Source: an uncultured Pelagibacteraceae bacterium (GTDB lineage Bacteria > Pseudomonadota > Alphaproteobacteria > Pelagibacterales > Pelagibacteraceae). From it: a stretch of 64,000 nt of DNA. This document shows positions 28,281-35,923 of the stretch, piece after piece. Below the pieces are notes generated by a model that was not told the origin of the DNA, made no database searches, and worked only from the letters and a program-made list of their open reading frames with translations. The number at the start of each line of letters is the position of its first letter. Within the stretch, counting starts at the first letter, position 1. The DNA lies in assembly GCA_902599805.1 (NCBI GenBank), contig CACKGP010000003.1, forward strand, positions 27,451-91,450. The letters run 5' to 3'. The translations under genes and the position numbers were made by a program.

Positions 28281-28925
28281 TTGCCAAGGAAAAAGAAAAA
28301 AAAATCTAAGTTAAAACCAGTAAAATCTAAAAATGTAAAAAAAACACCTTTACCAAAAAAAGTAAATTTAGCTGATCAAAAAATTGAAATAAAAAAAATT
28401 AAGAAACAGGCTACAGAAAAGAAAGAGTATAATATTAATGACTTTGTTGTGTACCCAAAACATGGTGTAGGTAAAATTATATCTGTCGAAAAAGCTACAA
28501 TAGGTGATATCGGAATAAATTTTTACAAGATTTTAATTGAAAGAGATAAACTTACTTTGACAATACCCATTAATCAACAAAGCCACTTAAGACCAATATC
28601 TTCGATTAATCAAATTAATAAGTGTGTTTCTATTTTGAAAAGTAAACCAAAAATCAAAAGAACCATGTGGAGTAGAAGAGCGCAGGAATATGAGCAGAAA
28701 ATTAATTCAGGTAAAATTTATGAACTCGCAGAAGTAGTAAAAGATCTAAACAAAACATCAAACACTTTAGCTGACCAATCTTACAGTGAAAGACAGCTTT
28801 TTGAACAAGCTTACGATAGATTACAAAGTGAATTTGAGGTCGTGCTTAAAATTTCTGCTGAAGATACGAAAAAGAAAATGGATAAAGCCCTAGGAAGAGT
28901 TCAAAATTTAGAATTAGAGCAATAA
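28281..28925 (+). CDS. carD: CarD/CdnL-family transcription regulator
   Basis: CarD-type proteins bind the RNA polymerase beta subunit and stabilise open promoter complexes. In alphaproteobacteria CdnL supports rRNA and growth genes. The 214 residues comprise a Lys-rich N-terminal extension (about 1-50, starting PRKKKKKSKLKPVKSK after the initiator), the Tudor-like RNAP-interaction domain (FVVYPKHGVGKIISVEKATI, about 54-73), and a helical DNA-binding domain (about 110-214). The start is TTG at 28281 with a strong AGGAGG site overlapping the fdxA stop. No ATG competes. A bidirectional terminator follows. Confidence 0.93.
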   Translation: MPRKKKKKSKLKPVKSKNVKKTPLPKKVNLADQKIEIKKIKKQATEKKEYNINDFVVYPKHGVGKIISVEKATIGDIGINFYKILIERDKLTLTIPINQQSHLRPISSINQINKCVSILKSKPKIKRTMWSRRAQEYEQKINSGKIYELAEVVKDLNKTSNTLADQSYSERQLFEQAYDRLQSEFEVVLKISAEDTKKKMDKALGRVQNLELEQ

Positions 28926-28926
28926 A

Positions 28927-28965
28927 AAAAACGCCCCTTCCGTGAGATTTGGAAAGGGCGTTTTA
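28927..28965. terminator. Bidirectional intrinsic terminator between carD and the basic peptide gene
   Basis: A 14-bp stem with one mismatch (arms at 28928-28941 and 28951-28964, loop GTGAGATTT) has a G/C-rich core CGCCC / GGGCG. T-tracts flank it on both strands: TTTT on the plus strand and eight T residues on the minus strand. It ends the fdxA-carD transcript from the left and the tiny basic peptide gene from the right. Confidence 0.9.
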
Positions 28966-28977
28966 ATAGAAAACTAT

Positions 28978-29049
28978 TTATCTTCTTCTTCTTCTTCTTT
29001 TTTTAGCCTTCTTTTTTTTCTTTTTAGCTTTTTTACGTCTTTTAGCCAT
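28978..29049 (-). CDS. 23-residue Lys/Arg-rich peptide (novel small basic protein)
   Basis: This ORF starts with ATG at 29047-29049, preceded by the Shine-Dalgarno GGGAG about 6 nt upstream. It encodes 23 residues: MAKRRKKA, then mostly lysines with one Ala at residue 15, then six consecutive Arg (all AGA). Eleven Lys plus eight Arg make 19 of 23 residues basic, and there are no acidic residues. It has its own candidate promoter (-35 TTGACA), a 5' hairpin and a strong downstream terminator, giving a predicted monocistronic RNA of about 170 nt. The composition fits nucleic-acid or ribosome binding. I recognise no family. A repetitive AAG/AGA tract could mimic an ORF, but the Shine-Dalgarno and flanking signals argue against that. 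Confidence 0.7.
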   Translation of the reverse strand: MAKRRKKAKKKKKKAKKRRRRRR

Positions 29050-29068
29050 TATATCTCCCTTTTTTTTT

Positions 29069-29092
29069 AAACGAATCTAAGTGATTCGCTTT
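29069..29092 (-). promoter_or_regulatory. 5' leader hairpin of the basic peptide gene
   Basis: The arms CGAATC / GATTCG around a 5-nt loop are extended by A-T and one G-U pair to about 9 bp. The hairpin lies between the candidate promoter and a poly-purine Shine-Dalgarno region. It could stabilise the short mRNA or modulate its translation. It lacks a T-run in either direction, so it is not a terminator. Confidence 0.5.
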
Positions 29093-29100
29093 ATAATTAA

Positions 29101-29128
29101 ACTTTATTTCTTTCTTTATTGATGTCAA
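29101..29128 (-). promoter_or_regulatory. Candidate promoter of the basic peptide gene
   Basis: A perfect minus-strand -35 TTGACA lies at 29123-29128. The best -10 is TAAAGT at 16 nt spacing, a 4/6 match. The predicted start near 29095-29100 places the leader hairpin in the RNA. Confidence 0.4.
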
Positions 29129-29250
29129 ACACTAATTAATTCTTAAAATTTTAAAATAAATTTATTTTTTAATTAAATCCTTTAATTTTAAAATTATTTT
29201 AAAAAAGTAAGTAATATCAACACTTTTTTAAATAAAGAATTAATTTATTT

Positions 29251-30930
29251 TTAATAAAGTTTTTCTAATTCCTGTTGATACTTTTCAATTATTTTTTTTC
29301 TTTTTAACTTTAAAGTTGGTGTCATTAAACCATTTTCAATTGTAAATTCTTCAGAAATTAAAATAAATTTTTTTATTTTTTCAATTATAGTTAAATCTTT
29401 ATTTAAATTTTCAACTATACTTCTTATAGTTGCATTATCTTTATCTTTTTGATCTACAACTATTAATGCAACAAGATAATTTTTTTTATCTCCATAAACT
29501 AAACATTGTTTTATTTTTTCATTATTACAAAAATGATTTTCAACTTTACTTGGGGAAATATTATCACCTCCAAGATTTACAATTATATCTTTTTTTCTAT
29601 CAGTGATTTTTAAATAACCATTATTTTTGAATTCACCAATATCACCAGTATGTAACCAACCATTTTTAATTATTTCTTTTGTTTCTTTTTCTTTATTCCA
29701 ATACCCAAGCATTACATTTTCACCCTTAACAAGGATTTCGCCGTCTTCCGCTATTTTGACTTGATTTGTTTTAAAAGGTGGACCTACTGTATCTACTTTT
29801 ATATCTCCTGGTAAATTACAACTGACCACTGGGGACGTCTCGGTAAGCCCATAGCCTTGCAGTGTGGGTAGACCAACTGCATTTAAAAACTCTCCTATAT
29901 TTTTATCTAATGCACCCCCACCAGAGACAAAAGTCTGGAGATTACCACCAAATTGTTTTCGAATTTTTTTTCTTACTAAAACCTCACACAAAAAATTAAT
30001 AAATTTCTCATGAATCTTAAGGTTTATTTTATTCAAAGATTTTATACCTAAATCTATTGTCTTATTTATTAAGAGTTTTTTTATGCCTGTTTGTTTTTTA
30101 AAATTACTATTAATTTTATTGTATAAATTTTGATAAAATCTTGGAACTGCAGTCATTATTGTTGGTTTGGCAATAGACATGTTTGATATTAATTTTTCCA
30201 AACTTTCAGCGTAAAAAACTTTTGCGCCGGTTATTATTTGAATAAATTGAACAGCATGCTCATAGGAATGCGAAAGTGGAAGCCAGGTAAGAAATATTGG
30301 ATCTTTTTTTTTAATCAAAGGCTCAAGTAAATCCATTGCACCCTCGCAGTTTGCCAAAATACCCCCATGGCTTAGTACCACTCCTTTAGGATTACCAGAT
30401 GTTCCCGATGTGTAAATTATACATGCGGGCATATTTCTTTTTAAATTCTTATTTATAATTTTAGTATCAGTTTCTTCTTTTAAAATTTTTTCTATAAGTA
30501 AACTTTTATGATCTATATCCTCGAAAGAAATAATTTCTTTAATTTCTGAATTTAAAAAATTTTTAATTTTTTTAAATTGGTCATTATTTGATACTATTAT
30601 AATGGTTGGTTTACAGTCATTAAGTATATATTTGTAATCATTCGAAGAGTAAGTAGTAAAGATTGGCACCGATATTCCTCCTGCATTCATTATTGCAATG
30701 TCAGACATGAGCCAGTAAGGTCGATTCTCCGAGAGTATTAAACATCTATCACCTTCTTTTATTATTGATTTAATTTTATTTGTTAATTTAAAAATTTTTT
30801 CAGAAACTTGATGCCAAGTATAGGTTGACTTATTTGGTTTTAACCATTTTAAGAAAGGTTTATCTTTATCAATTTTATTTAGTTTTTCAAAAAACAATTC
30901 TACTAAACTATTAAGTTTATTGACTTCCAT
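29251..30930 (-). CDS. AMP-dependent long-chain acyl-CoA synthetase
   Basis: This enzyme activates a carboxylic acid, probably a long-chain fatty acid, to its CoA thioester through an acyl-adenylate. The 559 residues show the P-loop motif ACIIYTSGTSGNPKGVVLSHGG (about 168-189), LTWLPLSHSYEHAVQF, the motif LQGYGLTETSPVVSCN (about 354-369), and GWLHTGDIGEFKNNGYLKITDRKKD near 420. It resembles FadD/FAA1-type synthetases. The ATG lies only 4 nt downstream of the CCA end of tRNA-Leu(CAA), so the mRNA 5' end may be made by tRNA 3' processing. No Shine-Dalgarno fits there. Confidence 0.93.
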   Translation of the reverse strand: MEVNKLNSLVELFFEKLNKIDKDKPFLKWLKPNKSTYTWHQVSEKIFKLTNKIKSIIKEGDRCLILSENRPYWLMSDIAIMNAGGISVPIFTTYSSNDYKYILNDCKPTIIIVSNNDQFKKIKNFLNSEIKEIISFEDIDHKSLLIEKILKEETDTKIINKNLKRNMPACIIYTSGTSGNPKGVVLSHGGILANCEGAMDLLEPLIKKKDPIFLTWLPLSHSYEHAVQFIQIITGAKVFYAESLEKLISNMSIAKPTIMTAVPRFYQNLYNKINSNFKKQTGIKKLLINKTIDLGIKSLNKINLKIHEKFINFLCEVLVRKKIRKQFGGNLQTFVSGGGALDKNIGEFLNAVGLPTLQGYGLTETSPVVSCNLPGDIKVDTVGPPFKTNQVKIAEDGEILVKGENVMLGYWNKEKETKEIIKNGWLHTGDIGEFKNNGYLKITDRKKDIIVNLGGDNISPSKVENHFCNNEKIKQCLVYGDKKNYLVALIVVDQKDKDNATIRSIVENLNKDLTIIEKIKKFILISEEFTIENGLMTPTLKLKRKKIIEKYQQELEKLY

Positions 30931-30934
30931 AAAT

Positions 30935-31021
30935 TGGTGGGCGAAGAGAGACTCGAACTCTCAAGGTATTGCTACCATTGGATTTTGAGTCCAACGCGTC
31001 TACCAGTTCCACCATTCGCCC
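30935..31021 (-). tRNA. tRNA-Leu (anticodon CAA)
   Basis: The minus strand gives a class II tRNA. The acceptor is GGGCGAA / TTCGCCC, the anticodon stem TTGGA / TCCAA with loop CTCAAAA (anticodon CAA, reading UUG), a long variable arm follows, and the T arm contains GAGAG-TTCGAGT-CTCTC. Discriminator A73 and an encoded CCA (30935-30937) are normal for leucine tRNA. Length is 87 nt including CCA. Confidence 0.98.
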
Positions 31022-31090
31022 ATTTCTCCACATAAATTTTTATTTGTACAATCATTATGTTTTGAATTAATTTAAGACGCAACTAAAAAA

Positions 31091-31690
31091 ATGATAAAAA
31101 AATTATACGATAAGTGTGTTTATTGGGCAGGAAAAAAATATGCTAAACAATTTTTAGCTTTCGAGTCCTTTATAGAAAGTTCTTTTTTTCCTATTCCGCC
31201 AGACGTAATGATTATTCCAATGGTTATCGCAAAAAAAAATGAGTTTATAAAAATAGCTGCTATTGCAACAATTTTTTCTGTTTTAGGAGCTCTTTTTGGA
31301 TATATGATTGGATACATTTTTTTTAATGAAATTGGTATTAAAATTTTTGAATTATACGGTTATCAGGATCCTAATTTTTTAAAAGAAAAATTTTCAACAA
31401 CTGGGGGTTTTTTTTCTTGGCTTGGAATTTTAGTGACCGCTGGATTTACACCCCTTCCTTTTAAGCTATTAACAATATCGAGTGGTTTTATTCATTTTAA
31501 TTTAGTTTTTTTTATAGTTATTTGTGTTTTGACTAGAGGTTCAAGATTTTTTTTGGTGGCTTTCTTAACTTATAAATTTGGTGAAAAATTTGGTCCATTT
31601 TTAGATAAGCATGGGACTAAATGGTCTCTGATAATAACTACATTTATACTTATAGTTATAGGGTTGGTTTATTTTTACCTAATGAAATGA
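31091..31690 (+). CDS. YqaA/DedA-type VTT-domain membrane protein
   Basis: This 199-residue inner-membrane protein has four or five hydrophobic segments and a VTT/SNARE-associated core. Motifs include AFESFIESSFFPIPPDVMIIPMVIA (about 23-47), a re-entrant loop region typical of DedA-like proteins, and TAGFTPLPFKLLTISSGFIHF (about 117-137). DedA-superfamily members are implicated in lipid scrambling or membrane homeostasis. The specific substrate here is unknown. It is followed by dsbB with an ATGA overlap. Confidence 0.88.
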   Translation: MIKKLYDKCVYWAGKKYAKQFLAFESFIESSFFPIPPDVMIIPMVIAKKNEFIKIAAIATIFSVLGALFGYMIGYIFFNEIGIKIFELYGYQDPNFLKEKFSTTGGFFSWLGILVTAGFTPLPFKLLTISSGFIHFNLVFFIVICVLTRGSRFFLVAFLTYKFGEKFGPFLDKHGTKWSLIITTFILIVIGLVYFYLMK

Positions 31691-32172
31691 TAGAAAAAAA
31701 AAATAATTTCTTTTTAATAATAATATTCATCTTACTAGTTTCATCCTTAATTTCAGCTTTCGTTATTGAGTATGGTCTAGGACATAAACCTTGTAAACTC
31801 TGTTTATATCAGAGGTATCCTTATTATATTTCAATTTTGTTATTAATGAGTATTTTTGTTTTAAAAAAAAATATTAGAATTCACTTTTTTATTTTGAGTA
31901 TAGTATTTTTTTTTGGTGCAATAGTTGCATTTTACCATTTTGGGATTGAGCAAGGTTTTTTTGAAGAGTCTACTGTTTGCACAGCAAATAATCTTGATCA
32001 ACTCCTATCAAAAGAAGATCTTTTAAAGCAATTAAAGCAAAATACGGTAAGTTGTAAAGATGTTACTTTTAGATTTTTAGGTTTATCCCTTGCTTCAATT
32101 AATACCATTTTCTCATTAATATTATCGTATATATTCTTTATGATGTTCAAAAATTATGAAAACAACAAATAA
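31687..32172 (+). CDS. dsbB: DsbB-family disulfide bond formation protein
   Basis: DsbB reoxidises periplasmic thiol oxidase DsbA using quinone. The 161-residue protein has four transmembrane helices. The first periplasmic loop carries Cys-x2-Cys in GHKPCKLCLYQRYPYY, and the second loop has the distal cysteines in STVCTANN and NTVSCKDVTF. The start at 31687 (ATGATAG overlap with the preceding gene) is preferred over a longer frame from 31621, which lies within the upstream gene. A DsbA partner is not in this window. Confidence 0.9.
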   Translation: MIEKKNNFFLIIIFILLVSSLISAFVIEYGLGHKPCKLCLYQRYPYYISILLLMSIFVLKKNIRIHFFILSIVFFFGAIVAFYHFGIEQGFFEESTVCTANNLDQLLSKEDLLKQLKQNTVSCKDVTFRFLGLSLASINTIFSLILSYIFFMMFKNYENNK

Positions 32173-32689
32173 AAAAACTTTAGAAGAGATTATAAGAGTT
32201 GATCATGCTGGGGAGCGTGGTGCAATTAAAATCTATGAAGGTCAACTTTTAGCTCTTAATACTTTTAAAAAGAATGAAAAATTAAAAAAATTAATTGAAG
32301 AAATGAAAGAACATGAAAAAGAGCATTTTGAATATTTTGATAAGGCTATAAAGGAGAGAAATATCAAACCAACAGTTTTCCTACCTATTTGGGATCTTCT
32401 TGGTGTAACACTTGGTTTTGGGACTACTATGTTGGGAGAGAAAGCAGCAATGCTTTGTACTGCTTCTGTTGAAGAGGTTATAGATGGACATTACAAAAGC
32501 CAACTTGACAAACTCGGTGATGATGAAGAGTCATTAAAAAAATCTATTACTAAATTTAGACAAGATGAAATTGATCATAAAAACTTAGCTTATAACGAAG
32601 GCGCAACCAAAAAAGGATTATATTTTGTATTAGATAAAATTATACAAACCACATCTAAAGCTGCTATTAAAGTATCGGAAAAAATATAA
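32156..32689 (+). CDS. coq7: Coq7-type 3-demethoxyubiquinol hydroxylase
   Basis: This diiron monooxygenase catalyses the last hydroxylation of ubiquinone synthesis. The 177 residues include the diagnostic EIIRVDHAGERGAIKIYEGQ (about 10-29) and the second-half metal-ligand regions EHEKEHFEYFDKA and KFRQDEIDHKNLAYNEG. These give the Glu/ExxH ligands expected of the family. The length matches bacterial Coq7. It overlaps the dsbB end by 17 nt. Because DsbB and Coq7 both depend on quinone, the pairing is functionally sensible, although that is inference. Confidence 0.95.
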   Translation: MKTTNKKTLEEIIRVDHAGERGAIKIYEGQLLALNTFKKNEKLKKLIEEMKEHEKEHFEYFDKAIKERNIKPTVFLPIWDLLGVTLGFGTTMLGEKAAMLCTASVEEVIDGHYKSQLDKLGDDEESLKKSITKFRQDEIDHKNLAYNEGATKKGLYFVLDKIIQTTSKAAIKVSEKI

Positions 32690-33259
32690 TTAAGGTTCCA
32701 GTTCAATATCCCAGTAAAGATAATCCATCCAACTTTCATGTAAAAAATTTGGAGGAAAGTGTCTTCCATTTTTGTGTAGGTCATCAACGGTTGGGATAAA
32801 AGGTAATTTTTTTAATTTTAAATCACAATTATTATAAAGTTTACCACCTTTTTTAACATTACATGTTGAGCAAGCTGTTACTACGTTTTCCCAGTCTGTA
32901 AGTCCACCTTTAGACTTTGGTAGTAAGTGGTCAAATGTTAAATCTTTTTTGTCTCCGCAGTATTGGCAAGTAAATTTATCCCTTAAAAAAACGTTAAACC
33001 TTGTAAAATTTGGGTGAGTTGATGGTTTTACAAAACTTTTTAATGCAATAACACTTGGTAAACTCATTTCAAAAGAGGGACTTCTAACTTTTCTCTCGTA
33101 TGACGAAACAATACTTACTCTATTTAAAAAAACTGATTTTATAGCATCCTGCCAGCACCATAAAGATAAAGGGTAATAGCTTAAAGGTCTAAAGTCAGCA
33201 TTTAATACAAGTGCTGGACATTTTTCTAAAGGAACTCTTTCACTAGAAGCTATGATCAT
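32690..33259 (-). CDS. HNH endonuclease-family protein
   Basis: This 189-residue protein carries an HNH nuclease domain at about 88-150: KFTCQYCGDKKDLTFDHLLP, with the first zinc CxxC and catalytic DH, then NVVTACSTCNVKKGGK with the second CxxC. The N-terminal half (ALVLNADFRPLSYYPLSLWCW) is a conserved feature of housekeeping HNH proteins widespread in alphaproteobacteria. It is not a restriction enzyme next to a methylase. A DNA repair role is possible. The stop abuts the convergent coq7 stop. Confidence 0.9.
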   Translation of the reverse strand: MIIASSERVPLEKCPALVLNADFRPLSYYPLSLWCWQDAIKSVFLNRVSIVSSYERKVRSPSFEMSLPSVIALKSFVKPSTHPNFTRFNVFLRDKFTCQYCGDKKDLTFDHLLPKSKGGLTDWENVVTACSTCNVKKGGKLYNNCDLKLKKLPFIPTVDDLHKNGRHFPPNFLHESWMDYLYWDIELEP

Positions 33260-33320
33260 AATTAATGCTAACTTAAAGAAAAATATTTATCAAGTTATAA
33301 TTTTGTTACACTTAAACGTT

Positions 33321-33977
33321 TTATTTATATAGATTTTTTTTTAGAAATTCTAAACCAAGACTGGATCCTTCTGTAGGAATTCTATGTTCACAATTTTTAA
33401 AGATTTTTGTTTGAATTGTATAATTGTTTTTATTGAAAAATTCTTTAGCTTCTAGCAAAAAGTTTATTGGTACAACTGCATCTCTATCTCCATGCATTAA
33501 AAAAATTTCAGGTTTAGAGTTTATATTTTGATTTAAATGTTTTATATTTAAAATTTTACCAGAATAACCAATTAAACATTTAATTTTATCTCTTTTTTTT
33601 AATGCTGTTTGTAATGATATCATGCATCCTTGACTGAAACCAACAAGAGCTATGTCATTTAAACTAAGTTTGTTTTGGCTAGTGACTTCATTTATAAAGT
33701 TGTCTAATTTCTTTTCTGCAATTAAAGATTTGGATAGAGTTTCATCATCAGTTTGATCCATGAGGTCGAACCACTGGAAACCTGAAGGGTTAACTTTGCA
33801 AATTTCTGGAGCATCGGGACATACGAACATTGTGTCAGGTAAAAAGTTTTTCCAATAATTTGCAAGTATAGATATATCATTCCCATCACCGCCATATCCA
33901 TGACAGAGTATAACAGCATTTTTTGGAGAGGATTTTGAACTCGGATTTATTATTACAGAATTTAAACTATAACTCAT
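33321..33977 (-). CDS. Phospholipase/carboxylesterase-family alpha/beta hydrolase
   Basis: This 218-residue esterase of the acyl-protein thioesterase/YpfH-like group has the N-terminal oxyanion motif AVILCHGYGGDGNDI. The nucleophile Ser is in VGFSQGCMISL (about residue 115), Asp in LMHGDRDAVVPINF (about 167), and His in KNCEHRIPTEG (about 198). It is cytosolic, with no signal peptide. The natural substrate is unknown. It starts 5 nt after the TlpA-like gene's stop, on the same strand. Confidence 0.9.
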   Translation of the reverse strand: MSYSLNSVIINPSSKSSPKNAVILCHGYGGDGNDISILANYWKNFLPDTMFVCPDAPEICKVNPSGFQWFDLMDQTDDETLSKSLIAEKKLDNFINEVTSQNKLSLNDIALVGFSQGCMISLQTALKKRDKIKCLIGYSGKILNIKHLNQNINSKPEIFLMHGDRDAVVPINFLLEAKEFFNKNNYTIQTKIFKNCEHRIPTEGSSLGLEFLKKNLYK

Positions 33978-33982
33978 AAGTA

Positions 33983-34510
33983 TTATTTGTAGTTATTTAA
34001 CCATTTAATAAAATTTTTGTCATTAAAATCTATATCGCCTAATACCCTGGCGAACTCTTGTCCTTTTTTGTTTATAAAAACTGTAGTCGGTACTCCTCTT
34101 AACTTGAATTGTTTTGCCAATATAAATTCGGGATCAAAAAAAATCTTAAGATTTTTAATATTTAAATCCTCATAAAATTTCAAAGTTTTCTCTTTGTTGA
34201 TTTTTTCTAGATTGATTGGAAAAACCAAAAAATCTTGATTATTTAAACTGAATTTATCAAGTGATGGCATTTCTTTTTTGCAAGGAGCACACCATGTTGC
34301 CCAAAAGTTTAGTATCTTAATCTTGCCATCATTTTTATTCAGTACAATATCTTTTGAGTCAAAATCCTTAAATTTTACTTGAGAAACTTGTAATGGATTT
34401 TTGTGAAGAACTATATTATTGAATGGTAAAGGTTCGGCCGCGGTTAAAAAATTGAACTTTATAAAAGTAAAAAAAAATAATTGGAATAAAAAAAACCTTG
34501 AAATATTCAT
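33983..34510 (-). CDS. TlpA/ResA-like periplasmic thioredoxin-fold protein
   Basis: This 175-residue exported or membrane-anchored thioredoxin has a hydrophobic N-terminus (FFLFQLFFFTFIKFNFLTAAEP, signal or anchor). The active site is WCAPC in NFWATWCAPCKKEMPSLDKF (about 69-88), and the cis-Pro segment is KLRGVPTTVFINKKG (about 136). TlpA-type proteins reduce disulfides outside the cytoplasm, for example during cytochrome maturation. It is divergent from argH with only 24 nt between the start codons, a neighbourhood common in alphaproteobacteria. Confidence 0.9.
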   Translation of the reverse strand: MNISRFFLFQLFFFTFIKFNFLTAAEPLPFNNIVLHKNPLQVSQVKFKDFDSKDIVLNKNDGKIKILNFWATWCAPCKKEMPSLDKFSLNNQDFLVFPINLEKINKEKTLKFYEDLNIKNLKIFFDPEFILAKQFKLRGVPTTVFINKKGQEFARVLGDIDFNDKNFIKWLNNYK

Positions 34511-34534
34511 ATATAAAAAGGTTTAACATATAAA

Positions 34535-35923
34535 ATGAAAAATAAAAATAAGACGGTTTGGTCTAATAGATTTAGTAAAGGAAATTCTAGAAATTTTCAA
34601 AGAATTGGATCATCAATAAATGTAGATAAAAGACTTTATAAAGAGGATATTTTTGCGTCAATTATTCACGCTCAAATGCTAGTTAAGCAAAAAATTATTC
34701 CAAAAAAAGATGGATCTAAAATAATAGAAGGTCTAAAAAAAATAGAAAAAGAAATTGAAAAAAATAGATTTAAATTTAAAGAAAAATTTGAAGATATTCA
34801 TCTTAATATTGAAAAAAGACTGTTTGAAATTATTGGTCAATCTGCAGGATATCTCCATACTGCAAGATCAAGGAATGACCAAGTAGTAACCGATTTTAAA
34901 ATTTGGGTTAAAAAAGCATCATTTGATATTAATGATACTTTAAATTTATTAATTAAATCTATTTTAAAAAAAGCAGAAAAAAATATTGATACTGTTATGC
35001 CTGGTTTTACTCATCTAAAAAATGCACAACCTATTTCTTTTGCACACTATTTATTAGCCTATGTAGAAATGCTTAACAGAGATAAAAAAAGATTTTTAAA
35101 TAATATTGAATTAATTGATGAGTCCCCTTTAGGGTCTGCAGCATTAGCGGGAACATCTTACAAAATAGACAGACAATTTACCGCAAAGAAACTTGGTTTT
35201 AAAAAACCTACTGGTAACTCTATTGATGCTGTTTGTGATAGAGATTTTGCAATAGATTTTTTATCAGCGGCAGCTACATGTGCAATGCATATGTCAAGAT
35301 TAGCTGAGGATTTTATTATATTTAATTCTGAAGCTTTTAATTTTTTAAAATTTAGCGATAGAGTGCTTACTGGCTCGTCCATAATGCCTCAAAAGAAAAA
35401 TCCTGATCCAGCTGAATTAATAAGAGGTAAAACAGCTATTAATTACGGAAAATTAAATTCGATGCTAACGATTATGAAAGGGTTACCAATTTCTTATTAT
35501 AAAGATTTACAAGATGATAAAGCTCTTGTGTTTGATAGTTATGATACTTTGAAAGATACGTTGCTTATGGCGAATGAACTTATTTTAAATCTTAATGCAA
35601 ATAAAATAAATATGAAGCAAATGGCCCAAAAAGGTTACACTACAGCGACTGATTTTGCAGATTATTTGGTAAAGAAAAATAATTTTCCTTTTAGAGAAGC
35701 ATATGTAGCTTCATCAAAACTTGTGAATTATGCAGAGAAAAGAAAAGTAAGGTTAGATGAACTTTCTTTAAAGGAAATAAATAAATTTTTAAAAGGAGTT
35801 AAAGTTGATAATATCAAAATATTTGATGTATTAAGTTCAATGAACTCCAAAACATCTTATGGGGGAACAGCAACCAAAAATATTAAAAATATGATAAGAA
35901 AATATAGAAAAGAACTAAAATGA
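34535..35923 (+). CDS. argH: Argininosuccinate lyase
   Basis: ArgH cleaves argininosuccinate to arginine and fumarate, the last step of arginine synthesis. The 462-residue protein of the aspartase/fumarase superfamily starts with WSNRFSKGNSRNFQRIGSSI. It contains HTARSRNDQVVTDFKIW (about 108-124), the catalytic-loop signature GSSIMPQKKNPDPAELIRGK (about 281-300), and TSYKIDRQF. The length is standard. Its TGA overlaps the ATG of a small lipoprotein gene, followed by lysA. The argH-lipoprotein-lysA order is conserved across proteobacteria. Confidence 0.97.
   Translation: MKNKNKTVWSNRFSKGNSRNFQRIGSSINVDKRLYKEDIFASIIHAQMLVKQKIIPKKDGSKIIEGLKKIEKEIEKNRFKFKEKFEDIHLNIEKRLFEIIGQSAGYLHTARSRNDQVVTDFKIWVKKASFDINDTLNLLIKSILKKAEKNIDTVMPGFTHLKNAQPISFAHYLLAYVEMLNRDKKRFLNNIELIDESPLGSAALAGTSYKIDRQFTAKKLGFKKPTGNSIDAVCDRDFAIDFLSAAATCAMHMSRLAEDFIIFNSEAFNFLKFSDRVLTGSSIMPQKKNPDPAELIRGKTAINYGKLNSMLTIMKGLPISYYKDLQDDKALVFDSYDTLKDTLLMANELILNLNANKINMKQMAQKGYTTATDFADYLVKKNNFPFREAYVASSKLVNYAEKRKVRLDELSLKEINKFLKGVKVDNIKIFDVLSSMNSKTSYGGTATKNIKNMIRKYRKELK

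Noticed and set aside
28980-29000. The TTC repeat tract as a microsatellite or CRISPR-like repeat
   Set aside because: It is the reverse complement of six AGA codons inside the Lys/Arg peptide gene, in frame with a start and a Shine-Dalgarno. There are no spacers.
29069-29092. The CGAATC/GATTCG hairpin as a terminator
   Set aside because: No T-run follows on either strand; it is better read as a leader hairpin of the peptide gene.
31621-31686. A longer dsbB frame starting inside the VTT-domain gene
   Set aside because: The ATGA junction at 31687 gives the standard DsbB N-terminus, and the extra residues are out of frame with a real gene.
32690-33259. The HNH protein as part of a restriction or mobile element system
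   Set aside because: There is no methylase, integrase, repeat or composition shift nearby, and the protein matches a housekeeping alphaproteobacterial HNH type.
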